NCBI RefSeq assembly: GCF_905171775.1
Contig: NC_053494.1
Location: 200,519,498-200,583,497 of the forward strand
Source: Rana temporaria
Taxonomy: Eukaryota > Chordata > Amphibia > Anura > Ranidae
Direction: 5' to 3'
Length of the DNA: 64,000 bases
Part shown: piece by piece, positions 1 through 9,455 of the stretch
Layout of the letters: each line of letters begins with the position of its first letter
How positions within the stretch are numbered: position 1 is the first letter of the stretch
Made by a program: the position numbers and the translations under genes
Notes under the pieces: model-generated
Told to the model about the DNA's origin: nothing
The model's database searches: none
The model's input: the letters and a program-made list of their open reading frames with translations, nothing else

Positions 1-617
1 GGTAAGTGCTTAATTCAGAAAGCACTTACCTCAAAACTTGCGGCGTATCGTAAATCCCCTGGCGGAATTCAAATCCTGCGGCTAGGGGACATCTACAATT
101 TAAATCAGGCACGTCCCCGCGCCGTCCGCGAATTTTCCCAGCGTGCATTGCTCCAAATGATGTCGCTAGGACGTCATTGGTTTCGGCGTGCGCGTAACTT
201 GCGTCCAGCTCTTTTCTGAATCGACTTAAGCAAACGACGTAAAAATTCAAAACTCGGCGCGGGAACGACGGCCATACTTAACATAGGATACCCCTCACAT
301 AGCAGGAGTAACTATACGCCGAAAAAAGCTCAACGCAAGCGACGTAAAAAAAAAAAGCGACGGGCGGGCGTTCATTTCTGAATCGGCGGAAATCCTCATT
401 TGCATATTCGTCGCGTGTAAAAAACGAAACGCCACCTAGCGGCCGGCCTGGAATTGCAGCCTAAGATCCGACGGTGTAAGTCGCTTACACCTGTCGGATC
501 TTAGGGAGATCTATGCGGAACCTGATTCTATGAATCAGCAGCATAGATCCGACGGAACTCAGAGATACGACGGCGTATCAGGAGATACGCCGTCGTATCT
601 CTATCTGAATCCGGGCC
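1..617. mobile_element. Fam-B palindromic MITE, partial copy cut by the window edge
   Basis: The right part of a Fam-B element ends in the diagnostic GAATCCGGGCC at 607-617. It has the usual hallmarks of this family: paired inverted blocks (a long self-complementary stretch around 565-605), repeated CpG-rich words such as TACGCCG, and no coding potential. Seven fuller copies elsewhere in the window support the assignment. It is non-autonomous and its transposase source is not in the window. Confidence 0.7.
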
Positions 618-657
618 ATGGTCTATAAATGGAATATATTGAGTAGGCTTTACTTAA

Positions 658-1614
658 CCACTTCAGCCCCGGACCATTTTGCTGGCCAAAGACCAGAGCA
701 TTTTTTGCGATTCGGCACTGCATCGCTTTAAATGACAATTGCGCGGTCGTGCGACGCGGCTCCCGAACAAAATTAACGTCCTTTTTTTCCCCCCTATAGA
801 GCTTTCTTTTCGTGGTATTTGATCACCTCTGCGTTTTTTATTTTTTGCGCTATAAACAAAAATAGAGCGACAATTTTGAAAAAAAAATATATATTTTTTA
901 CTTTTTGCCATAATAAATATCCCCAAAAAATATATGCTCAGTTCAGGCTGATACGTATTCTTCTACATATTTTTGGTATAAAAAAAAATCACAATAATGC
1001 GTTTATGCTTGTGCGTTTATTGATTGAAAAAAAAAAAGTTTATTGATTGGTTTACGCAAAAAAAAGCGTCTACAACATAGGGGATCTTTTTATTTTTATT
1101 ACTATTTTTTTTTACTAGTAATGACGGCGATCAGCGATTTTTATCGTGACTGCGACATTATGGCGGACACATCGGACACTTTTGACACATTTTTGGGACC
1201 ATTGTCATTTTTACAGCGATCAGTGCTATAAATATGCACTGACTACTGTGAAAATGACACTGGCAGTGAAGGGGTTAACCACTAGGTGGCCCTGAAGGGG
1301 TTAAGTGTGACCTAGGGAGTGATTCTTACTGATAGGGGGCGTGGCTACACGTGACACATCACTGATCGCTGTTCCCGATGACAGGGAACAGACGATTGGT
1401 GACAGTGTCACTAGGCAGAACAGGGAGAGGCATGTTTACACGTGCCTCTCCCCGTTCTACAGGTCTGTGACCCGATCGCGGGACACCGGCGGACATTGAG
1501 TCCGTGGGTCCCACGGGCATGGACACGGAGCGCACGGCAGGGGCACGCGCACTGCACCCAGCACGGCGGAATTTTCAAAGTGCCGTAAATATACGTTACT
1601 TTGCCCAGCCGTGC
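658..1614 (+). mobile_element. Fam-A non-autonomous DNA transposon, 3' end missing
   Basis: It begins with CCACTTCAGCCCCGG directly after a TTAA at 654-657. It carries the family core: the ATTGCGCGGTCGTGCGAC block, then the AT-rich stretch with TTTATAGCG-type words, then the CACTGCCAGTG and TTAACC blocks. The expected far terminus is absent and the element abuts a second Fam-A piece in opposite orientation at about 1,615. TTAA targets are typical of piggyBac and Kolobok superfamilies; which one applies is not settled by the sequence. Confidence 0.6.
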
Positions 1615-1658
1615 CATTCTGCCAACGATATTTATTATAGCAAAAAGTAAAAAATATT

Positions 1659-2982
1659 GGGCCAGATCCACAAAAGAATTACACCGGCGTATCTATTGAT
1701 ACACTGGCGTAATTTTAAAGTTCCAGCGTCGTATCTTTGTTTTGTATCTACAAAACAAGATACAACGGCATCTGGGATCGATCCGACAGGCGTACGTCTT
1801 AGTACGCTGTCGGATCTTAGGTGAATGAATGAATGAATGAAAAATTTATATAGCGCGGCACATGCGAACTGAATCGCCTCTGGGTGCATTTTTTCCGCCG
1901 GTCGCTAGGTGGCGTTTCCGTCGAATTACGCGTCGAGTATGCAAATTAGCTAGTTACGGTGACCCACGAACGTACGTCCGGCCGGCGCATTTTTTTACGC
2001 CGTTTGCGTTCGGCTTTTTCCGGCATATAGATAAAGCTGCTATATGGTGGCGTACTCAATGTTAAAGCGGTGGTTCACCCTTATTAACATCTTTTTAGCA
2101 TAAAATTCGTCATAGTAGCGCGAGCTACAGTATGCCTGTCTTTATTTTTTTATCCCCGTACTCAGTGTAATCGTAGAGACAAGATTCCGACTCCCCGCGG
2201 GCAATGGGCGTTCCTATGGAGAGGGAAGGTGATTGACGGCCGGCTCTGGCACGTCACGCTCCCCGAAGACAGCCGGAACAGGTCTTGGCTCTTCACGGCG
2301 CTATACGGCGCCTGCGCACAGACTATGCGCAGGCGCCGTGAAGCGCCAAGTCCTATTTCGGGTATTTCCGGAGAAGCGTGACGTGCCATAGCCGGCCGTC
2401 AATCATGCTCCCTCTCCATAGGAACGCCCATTCCCCGAGGGGGGTCGGAATCTTGTCTCTACGATTACACTGTGAGTACCGGACTAAAAAAATAAAGACA
2501 GGCATACTGTAGCTCGCGCTACTATGCCTCATGTTATGCTAGAGGAAAAAAAAAAAATTTTTTTTTATTAATAGGGTGAACCCCCGCTTTAAGTATGGCC
2601 GTCGTTCCCGCGTCGAAATTTGAATTTTTGACGTCGTTTGCGTAAGTCGTTCGCGAATAGGGATTTGCGTAGAATGACGTCACCGTCGGAAGCATTGGCT
2701 TGTTCCGGTTTAATTTCGAGCATGCGCACTGGGATACCCCCACGGACGGCGCATGCGCCGTTCAAAAAAAACGTTGTTTGCATCGGGTCACGACGTATAA
2801 AACGCGCCCCCATCACAGCCATTTGAATTCCGTGCCCTTACGCCACCAAAGATACACTACGCCGCCCTAACTTACGGCGCAAATTCTTTGAGGATTCGAA
2901 AAAAAAAAGTTACAGCGGCGTAGTGTATCTTAGATAAGCTGCGCCCGGCGGAGAGAAGCGCCGAGGTACATGGATCTGCCCC
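1659..2982. mobile_element. Fam-B MITE inserted in Fam-A, target duplication ATT
   Basis: It starts GGGCCAGATCC and ends GGATCTGCCCC, flanked by ATT at 1,656-1,658 and ATT at 2,983-2,985. Its size is inflated by a nested Fam-D element at 2,066-2,588. Non-coding; the open frames inside are chance. Confidence 0.7.
2066..2588. mobile_element. Fam-D MITE nested in Fam-B at a TTAA
   Basis: The terminal inverted repeats AGCGGTGGTTCACCC and GGGTGAACCCCCGCT are flanked by TTAA at 2,062-2,065 and 2,589-2,592. The interior is a long palindrome: the 2,100-2,300 arm (TAGCGCGAGCTACAGTATGC) reappears inverted near 2,500. Other Fam-B copies have an uninterrupted ATGTTAAGTATGG at this exact spot, so removing the insert restores the family sequence. 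Confidence 0.8.
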
Positions 2983-3292
2983 ATTGTGTTTTTTTTTTTC
3001 AAAATTGACGCTCTTTTTTTTATTTACAGCCCAAAGAATAAAAACCGCACAGGCGATCAAATACCACTAAAAGAAAGCTCTATTTGTGGGGAAAAAAGGA
3101 CGTCAATTTTGTTTGGGAGCCACGTCGCACGACCGCGCAATTGTCAGTTAAAGCCACGCAGTGCTGGAAGCTAAAATTTCGTCTGGGCGGGAAGGGGGTG
3201 TATGTGCACAGTAGGCAAGTGGTTAAGGGGGCAAATCCTTCTGGTCCTTAAATGGTTAAATTCAAAAGCTTCCCAAGTTTGTGTATCTGAAC

Positions 3293-4562
3293 TAGGGTTG
3301 TCCCGATACCACTTTTTTAGTACCGAGTACAAGTACCGATACTTTTTTTTATGTACTCGCCGATACCGAATATCGATACTTTTTTTTAAATGTCCCCCTA
3401 CAAATGCAGCCATGTCCCCCCCCCCCACAAATGCAGCCATGTCCCCCCACAAATGCAGCCATGTCCCCCCCAGAAATGCAGCCATGTCTCCCCCATATGC
3501 AGCCATGTCCCCCACATATGCAGCCATGTCCCCCCCACAAATGCAGCCATGTCCCCCCCACAAATGCAGCCATGTCCCCCCCACAAATGCAGCCATGTCC
3601 CCCCCATATGCAGCCATGTCCCCCCCATATGCAGCCATGTCCCCCACATATGCAGCCATGTCCCCCACATATGCAGCCATGTCCCCCATATATGCAGCCA
3701 TGTCCCCCCACATATGCAGCCATGTCCCCCCACATATGCAGCCATGTCCCCCCACATATGCAGCCATGTCCCCCACATATGCAGCCATGTCCCCCATATA
3801 TGCAGCCATGTCCCCAAACATATGCAGCCATGTCCGTCCACATATGCAGCCATGTCCCCAAACATATGCAGCCATGTCCCCAAACATATGCAGCCATGTC
3901 CCCAAACATATGCAGCCATGTCCCCAAACATATGCAGCCATGTCCCCAAACATATGCAGCCATGTCCCCAAACATATGCAGCCATGTCCCCCACATATAT
4001 GCGGCCATGTCCCCCACATATATGCAGCCATGTCCCCCATATATGCAGCCATGTACCCCCACATATATCCAGCCATGTCCCCAAACATATTGCAGCCATG
4101 TCCCCCCACATAAATGCAGCCATGTCCCCCCACATATATGCAGCCATGTCCCCCCCATATTGCAGCCATGTCCCCCCACATATATCCAGCCATGTCCCCA
4201 TACATATGCAGCCATGTCCCCCATACCTAATGATGATGCCGCCGCCGCGTTAATCACTGTGCGGCGAACATTACAGGCAGCTTTCGTTTGAATAGCTGTT
4301 TTCCCTGCCACACTGTGTAAAGGACACTCCCCCTTGCTCGGGATTGGTCAGATCCGTCCAAGGGGGAGTGTCTATACACGGCGCGGCGGGCAAAACAGCT
4401 ATTTAAACTAAAGGTGCCTGTAATGTTTGCCGCACGTGATTAACGCGGCAGCGGCGGATTTGCGATATACGGCGGCAGCGACGGCGGGGGGGGGGGGGGG
4501 CTGGTTTTCAAGTATTCTTTTTAGGCATCGGGGACAACCATTTAGGTATCGGGACAACCCTA
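3293..4562. mobile_element. hAT-like MITE with 8-bp target duplication and internal minisatellite
   Basis: The ends TAGGGTTGTCCCGATACC and GGTATCGGGACAACCCTA are inverted copies of each other. Perfect 8-bp flanks ATCTGAAC lie at 3,285-3,292 and 4,563-4,570. An 8-bp duplication with short inverted ends is the hAT superfamily signature. The interior is a minisatellite followed by an inverted GCGGCAAACATTACAGGC-type segment and a 15-base G run at 4,486-4,500. No transposase is encoded. Confidence 0.85.
3390..4226 (+). repeat. Minisatellite, about 21-bp unit (ATGTCCCCCACATATGCAGCC)
   Basis: A tandem array of a 20-24-bp unit varies mainly in the C run and in CACATATGC versus CACAAATGC. Subfamilies are clustered: ACAAATGC units on the left, CCAAACATATGC units around 3,815-3,985. 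All six frames are open because the unit has no stop codon, so the long reading frames here are not genes. The array lies wholly within the hAT-like element. Confidence 0.95.
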
Positions 4563-4570
4563 ATCTGAAC

Positions 4571-5440
4571 GATAATAGGGATTTTGGAGTGTAAGCTCTA
4601 GTGAAGGGGGTCTGTCCTCTTTGTACAGCGCCATGGAATATGTCAGCACTATATAAAGGAATAAAGATGTCATAGCGGACGGCAGATCTCACAATATACA
4701 GACTTGATGAATGGGGTGCTGTGTAAAGGGTGGAATGTAGACAGACGCATATTTCATATTTCATTAGAAGGGATGTTATGATGGAGGAGCAGCAGGAGGA
4801 CTGATAGGGGATCTCTGAACAAACACAGAGCAGGAACTGGAAGATTGCAGGAAAGTTGAGCTCTCTGAACTCCCTGACTTCTGCTATTCATCACTCAGTG
4901 AGTGCCGGGGGATGGATCTCTACTAAACCCACAACAGTAAAAATCAGTCTGTATATACAGTAAAGCATTATACTCACTGTGGGAGGGGGGGTTAATCCTC
5001 TGCATTGTGTAAAAAGGCTGTTTGAGCCTGTCTTCTCTGATCCTCCCCTTCTTCCACTGTTCCCAATCCATCTTAGACATGTGCAGAACAAAAAAAAAAA
5101 ATAGTTTTGTTTCGATACATTATTTACATAACTTTGTTTCGTTAAATTTCTTTAATTCGTTTTCAAAATTGGTTTTGTTTATCAAAATTCAAATCGATTT
5201 AAATTTTTCGAATCACACACCCCGCCAGGAGTCAACGGCTTGCATCATGTGACCCCCAAGAATATTTTCCTGTGCATGTGGTAAAGCACAGCGGCGGCTG
5301 CATTTGATCCAGGACTGCTGCTATATCCACACTGTCAGCTGGAGCTCCTGCCAAGAGCGGTGGGAGGATTTTGGTGCACAGTACTGTGGTGGGGAGATGA
5401 GATTGATAAGATCTTATTATTTTTTATTTTTTCGTTTTCA
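4571..5440. other. Unassigned intergenic DNA
   Basis: No gene is seen. Around 4,590-4,680 there is a GTGTAAGCTC...TGTACAGCGCC...TATATAAAGGAATAAA stretch resembling a widely dispersed vertebrate retroposon tail. From 5,073 to about 5,220 an AT-rich segment begins AGACATGTGCA and repeats TTTTGTTTCG, as in the hAT-like element at 41,039, but the right end is missing. The rest is unremarkable. Confidence 0.4.
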
Positions 5441-5464
5441 TTAACCACTTGCCTACTTGCCTGC

Positions 5465-5800
5465 ACTGATAAGGAGGCACTGATGAGGCGGCAGTGATGG
5501 GCACTGATGAGGACGCACTGATGGGCACTGATAGGCAGCACTGAGGTGGCACTGATGAGGAGGCACTGATATGAACTGATGGGCATCACTGATAGGTGAC
5601 AATGATAAGTGGTACTGACAGGCATCACTGGTGGTCACAGATTGGCAGCACTAATGAGCACTGACAGGCAGCACTGATGGACACTGACGGGCATCACTGG
5701 TGGGCACAGATGGGCAGGACTGGTGGGCACAGAATGGCCACACGGATGGGCACTGACAGGCACCACTGGTGGAAGCTGATTTGCAGCACTGGTGGACACT
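5465..5800 (+). repeat. Degenerate minisatellite of CACTGATGGG-type units
   Basis: Imperfect short tandem units of roughly 12 and 24 bp, such as GGCACTGATGAGGCGGCA and GGGCACTGATAGGCAGCA, run from just inside the Fam-A left end up to the Fam-C insertion. Divergence is high, suggesting an old array. The same array type occupies the same place in the Fam-A copy at 31,799. Confidence 0.8.
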
Positions 5801-5804
5801 GTTA

Positions 5805-6174
5805 GGCCCCTTGCACACTGGGGCGTTTTTCATGCGGTACAGCGCTAAAAATAGCGCTGCTATACCGCATGAAAAATCATGCCCGGCTTTCACATTGAAG
5901 CGGAGCGCACCAAAAGTCATGCTAGCCGCATCTTAACCGCGGTATAGGAGCGGTGTGCACCACTCCTATACCGCGCCTTCCCATTGAAATCAATGGGAAA
6001 GCGCGGTAATACCGCCCGCAACGTGGGCGGTATTAACCCTTTTTCGGCCGCTAGTGGGGGTTAAAACCTCGCCGCTAGCGCCCGAATATCGCGGTAAATA
6101 CGACGGTATAGCCGCGCTACAAATAGCGCGGCTATACCGTCACCGCGGCTGCACGCTGCAATGTGAAAGCAGCC
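5805..6174. mobile_element. Fam-C palindromic MITE, TTA flanks
   Basis: It begins GGCCCCTTGCACACTGGGGC and ends CAATGTGAAAGCAGCC, flanked by TTA at 5,802-5,804 and 6,175-6,177. Strong internal hairpins include CATGCGGTACAGCGCT against AGCGCTGCTATACCGCATG. A 3-bp TTA target is typical of PIF/Harbinger elements; this class call is inference. A close relative lies at 29,850-30,262. Confidence 0.7.
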
Positions 6175-6374
6175 TTAGGGCTGCACTGATAATAAGGACA
6201 CTGATGTCCCCTGTGTGGATTTGCCGGTTTTCGGCTCTCCTCACCCGCTGATGCTAACCAGCAAATCGTGTTTACATTGTGATCAGCTGTAATTGGACAC
6301 AGCTGATCACATGGTAAAGAGCCTCCGTGATTGGCTCTTTCCCCCCCGATCTGTGACTGGGTCTGTGTATATTA

Positions 6375-6508
6375 AGAATCTGGTGCAGCTGTGTATGGTA
6401 GCCAATCGGCTTCTAATTTCAGTTGTTCAATTAGGTTTTGACAATAAAACCTGGAAGCTGATTGGTTTCTATGCAGAGCTGCCCCAGATTTTGCACTCTC
6501 CAGTTTTA
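6375..6508. mobile_element. Small hairpin MITE, about 130 bp
   Basis: The arms starting TCTGGTGCAGCTGTG and ending CAGCTGCC-type sequence (GCAGAGCTGCCCCAGATTTTG) are inverted copies over about 45 bp, including GCCAATCGGCTTC against GAAGCTGATTGG. The element can fold back almost fully. No target duplication was resolved. Confidence 0.55.
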
Positions 6509-6512
6509 TTAA

Positions 6513-6680
6513 CCGCTTAACGACCGCCGCATGTACATATACGTCCACAGAATGGCACGTACAGGCATATAGGCGTACATGTACGTCCCTGCCTTTCCGC
6601 GGGTTGGGGGTCCGATCGGGACCCCCCCCCGGTACATGCGGCGGTCGGAAATCGTGTGGGAGCGATCCTGGATGAGGGCG
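6513..6680 (-). mobile_element. Fam-A terminal fragment, reverse orientation
   Basis: CCGCTTAACGACCGCCGC follows TTAA at 6,509-6,512 and continues ATGTACATATACGTCC. This matches the inverted right end of the full-length copy at 57,798-58,793. It is truncated near 6,680, where a short Fam-B right end (GTGAATCTGGCCCC, to about 6,733) joins. Confidence 0.65.
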
Positions 6681-6894
6681 CACCGCGGCTATTCGATACG
6701 TTACGCCGCCGCTCACCTACGTGAATCTGGCCCCAGGTGTCCAGAAAACTTGTCAGAAGTGTCATGCTGATAGCAGAGGAATGGAGCAGCAGATAGAAGT
6801 GACACTTAGTGCTCTGGATTGAAACAAGTACACACTATAGAGGGATCTGCTTTGTTCATATGTAATGTCTGAAGTTTACAACCACTTCAAATCT

Positions 6895-7325
6895 GTATAA
6901 GAAGAGTTAAACGTTTGCGCTGTTAGCGGGCGATCGGCCAGCAGACTGTAATGCATCTCTCAGACGTACAGCCCAGGTGGAACAACAAAGTTCTCGCCGC
7001 GACTATTATATGAGCTCCTGTCTGCCAAATCCACGTTCTTCATCCGCACGGCCAATCCATCCAAAATAGAGTTACGGAGGATTCTGTCTATTAAAGTTCA
7101 GCGCCACCCACAGCTCTCCGAGTGCCGAGATCTCCCCCCAGACAAGGAGAGAGTCGCACTCAGCCGACTTTCAGGGAGATTTTCCATGAAGTTGAAGAGT
7201 CTTGCTGTGCGATTCTGAGTGCTTCCATCAGAGAACGGAAACCGCAAGTGGCGCCCGAAAATGGGGTCATCGCTTTCCACGATCAGATCATTTATTGTCA
7301 GCCTCCGTTTTTGTCTTAGTTTGTA
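6895..7325 (-). pseudogene. Unrecognised open segment, possible decayed exon
   Basis: On the minus strand a frame from about 7,325 down to 7,098 reads with ordinary, non-repetitive composition (for example the stretch DPIFGRHLRFPFSDGS). After a stop, another frame from about 7,075 to 6,980 reads ILDGLAVRMKNVDLADRS and ends at VPPGLYV plus a stop. The two pieces lie in different frames, so this would be frameshifted if it was ever one gene. I do not recognise a family. Its amino-acid texture is more protein-like than neighbouring chance frames, which is the only support. Non-coding sequence is equally possible. Confidence 0.2.
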
Positions 7326-7862
7326 TTTCTCCTTAGAATCCTCTGGGGACAGATGTGAATGTACAACATACAGTATCTCACAAAAGTGAGTACACCCCTC
7401 ACATTTTTGTAAATGTTTTCTTCTATCTTTTCATGTGACAACACTGAAGAAATGACACTTTGCTACAATGTAAAGTAGTGAGTGTTCAGCTTGTATAACA
7501 GTGTACATTTGCTGTTCCCTCAAAATAACTCAACACACAGCCATTAATGTCTAAACCGCTGGAAAACGAAAGTGAGTACACCCCTAAGTGAAAATGGCCA
7601 AATTGGGCCCAAAGTGTCATATTTTGTGTGGCCACCATTATTTTCTAGCAGTGCCTTAACCCTCTTGGGCATGGAGTTCACCAGAGCTTCACAGGTTGCC
7701 CCTGAAGTCCTCTTCCACTCCTCCATGATGACATCACAGAGCTGGTGGATATTGGAGAACTTGCGCCCCTCCACCTTCCGTTTGAGGATGTCCCACAGAT
7801 GTTCAATGGGTTTTAGGTCTGGAGACATGCTTGCCCAGTCCATCACCTTTACCCTCAGCTTC

Positions 7863-8248
7863 GACACTGGCTTCGTTCATTGGTAAGTATTGGGCCTGTT
7901 TTTTCTGGCCCATTCTGCCATTGATCTTGCATTTACCACTGTGACACATCTCTTTATTTATTTTAGATACATTCCATCTGCATCCACCCCTGATGAGCGA
8001 GCAATGATCTTGCGAAACGTGCGTCGGGTTAGGTGATGCGTGCATTTGTATATACTGCATTGTATAACGTTTGTATCAATTTTAATTACCTTTTATTATG
8101 TGCAAATCCATTGGCTGAGCTACCATGCTGTATTATTCATGTATGTACATCTATTTTAATAAAAAATGTATACTGTTACTATTTTTGTTACTCAGTGGCA
8201 AACTGTGACCACCTCATTTAAAGTCCCAAGGGCGACTCTTTTTCTGCA
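7863..8248 (+). mobile_element. Retroelement fragment with hammerhead ribozyme, 13-bp target duplication
   Basis: The insert is bounded by 13-bp direct repeats TACCCTCAGCTTC at 7,850-7,862 and 8,249-8,261; the Tc1 coding sequence is contiguous when it is removed. A long, non-TA duplication points to target-primed reverse transcription rather than a DNA transposon. It contains a complete hammerhead ribozyme fold and ends in an AT-rich stretch then GACTCTTTTTCTGCA. Hammerhead motifs of this compact form are known from Penelope-like elements and related retrozymes, so a Penelope-like tail is the leading assignment. No protein domain is present. Confidence 0.7.
7980..8039 (+). ncRNA. Type I hammerhead ribozyme
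   Basis: All conserved core positions are present. Stem I outer helix: GCATC (7,980-7,984) with GATGC (8,035-8,039). Stem I inner helix: ACCC (7,986-7,989) with GGGT (8,026-8,029), with an internal loop between. Core CTGATGA is at 7,990-7,996. Stem II: GCGAG (7,997-8,001) with CTTGC (8,009-8,013), closing a 7-nt loop. GAAA is at 8,014-8,017. Stem III is very short: A8017-T8024 and C8018-G8023. The predicted cleavage site follows GTC at 8,025. The short stem III and stem I internal loop match the small Penelope/retrozyme type. Self-cleavage is inferred, not shown. Confidence 0.82.
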
Positions 8249-9018
8249 TACCCTCAGCTTCTTTAGCAAAGCAGTGGTTGTCTTGGAGGTGTGTTTGGGG
8301 TCGTTATCATGTAGAAATACTGCCCTGCGGCCCAGTCTCTGAAGGGAGGTGATCATGCTCTGTTTCAGTAGGTCACAGTACATGTTGGCATTCATGGTTC
8401 CCTCAATGATCTGTAGCTCCACAGTGCCGGCAGCACTCATGCAGCCCCAGACCATGACACTCCCACCACCATGATTGACTGTAGGCAAGACAACCTTGTC
8501 TTTGTTCTCCTCACCTGGTTGTCGCCGCACACACTTGACACCATCTGAACCAAATAAGATTATGTTGATCTCATCAGACCACAGGACATGGTTCCAGTAA
8601 TCCCTGTCCGTAGTCTGCTTGTCTTCAGCAAACTGTTTGCAGGCTTTCTTGTGCATCATCTTTAGAAGAGGCTTCCTTCTGGGACAACAGCCATGCAGAC
8701 CAATTTGATGCAGTGTGCGGCATATGGTCTAAGCACTGACAGGCTGACCCCCCGCCCCTTCAACCTCTGCAGCAATGCTGGCAGCACCCATACGTCTATT
8801 TCCCAAAGACAACCCCTGGATATGACGCTGAGCACGTGCACTCAACTTCTTTGGTAGACCATGGCGAGGCCTGTTCTGAGTGGAACCTGTCCTGTTAAAC
8901 TGCTGTATGGTCTTGGCCACCGTGCTGCAGCTCAGTTTCAGGGTCCTGGCAATCTTCTTATAGCCTAGGCCATCTTTATGTAGAGCAAAATAAAAAAAAT
9001 TCAGATCCTCAGAGAGTT

Positions 9019-9452
9019 CTAAACTAAACTTTTTATATAACAATAGGCCAGGGAGGTGTCTCAGTTCCATTTACTTTCCCTGAGCTGTTTTCAAGCCTTA
9101 TTACCAAGTATGCAATAGTCTGCGAATGGCATGATCCCCGGATATGCCAGTGTCACCCAAACAGGATCTACGAAGGTTTGCTGCCAACACTCCGGGACAA
9201 ACTGTCCTCACTTCAGTGCCTCTCACCATCCCTGCCCGTAACAACTTCCAAGAGCTCCCCATATGTAAACAGACTCTAAACCAAGAAACCTACCACCGTG
9301 TGCAGCACTGCTCTCTGTTTATTGTGAGATGCGGTCAAGGTGAACTCCGAGCAAACGTGAAAATCACTGATTAAAGCACTTATGTTTTGCTTCAAAAGTA
9401 GAAATCAGTTTTCAATTACCCCAACCAACTTGCTATATATTATTCTGTACAC
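9019..9452. other. Unassigned intergenic DNA
   Basis: This is single-copy-looking sequence between the Tc1 remnant and the next Fam-B element. The chance frames lack any family resemblance. I see no repeat, RNA gene or promoter signature. Confidence 0.4.
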
Positions 9453-9455
9453 TAT

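Larger units (their letters stand above)
1615..3222 (-). mobile_element. Fam-A fragment in reverse orientation, split by Fam-B
   Basis: The left part at 1,615-1,658 and the right part at 2,983-3,222 join into one continuous Fam-A sequence when the Fam-B element between them is removed. The terminus is AAGTGG at 3,217-3,222, followed by TTAA at 3,223-3,226. Compared with the copy at 10,560-11,483, its internal left half is missing. Together with the copy at 658-1,614 it forms a tail-to-tail pair. Confidence 0.6.
5445..6374 (+). mobile_element. Fam-A copy with internal array and Fam-C insertion
   Basis: It starts CCACTTGCCTACTTG after TTAA at 5,441-5,444. The array of CACTGATGGG-type units begins about 20 bp in, exactly as in the Fam-A copy at 31,799. 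A Fam-C element sits at 5,805-6,174. Beyond it the Fam-A-like sequence resumes (GGGCTGCACTGATAATAAGG) and runs through the palindromic TGATCAGCTG segment near 6,280-6,310. The right terminus is not clear. Confidence 0.45.
7369..9018 (-). mobile_element. Tc1/mariner element, 5' end truncated and internally interrupted
   Basis: The 3' terminal inverted repeat CAGTATCTCACAAAAGTGAG starts at 7,369 next to TA, the Tc1/mariner target. The element runs leftward-coding and contains a broken transposase gene. On its 5' side the sequence stops matching Tc1 organisation near 9,018, so the upstream inverted repeat is lost. A retroelement fragment at 7,863-8,248 interrupts the transposase. Confidence 0.85.
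7590..9018 (-). pseudogene. Tc1-like DDE transposase pseudogene
   Basis: It would encode the cut-and-paste transposase that binds the inverted repeats and moves the element between TA sites. Order on the minus strand: N-terminal paired-like helix-turn-helix (KDGLGYKKIARTLKLS, 9,018-8,729); catalytic core with WSDE near 8,570-8,585 (first Asp) and HDNDPKHTS near 8,285-8,315 (second Asp); then, after the 386-bp insert, SPDLKPIEHLW near 7,795-7,830 carrying the catalytic Glu. This is the DD34E arrangement, with the usual Asn of DLNPIE replaced by Lys. The frame is broken between about 8,729 and 8,659 and again by the insert, and the start codon region is missing. It cannot make a working enzyme. 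Confidence 0.88.

Noticed and set aside
3171..4311. Long frames on both strands with GDMAAY or CSHVPP repeats
   Set aside because: Artefacts of a stop-free 21-bp minisatellite inside a hAT-like MITE.
5453..5530. CTGATGAGG words in the array considered as hammerhead cores
   Set aside because: No GAAA half-core or pairing stems follow; they are minisatellite units.
7572..7886. 104-codon plus-strand frame
   Set aside because: It is the antisense shadow of the Tc1 transposase C-terminal region on the minus strand.
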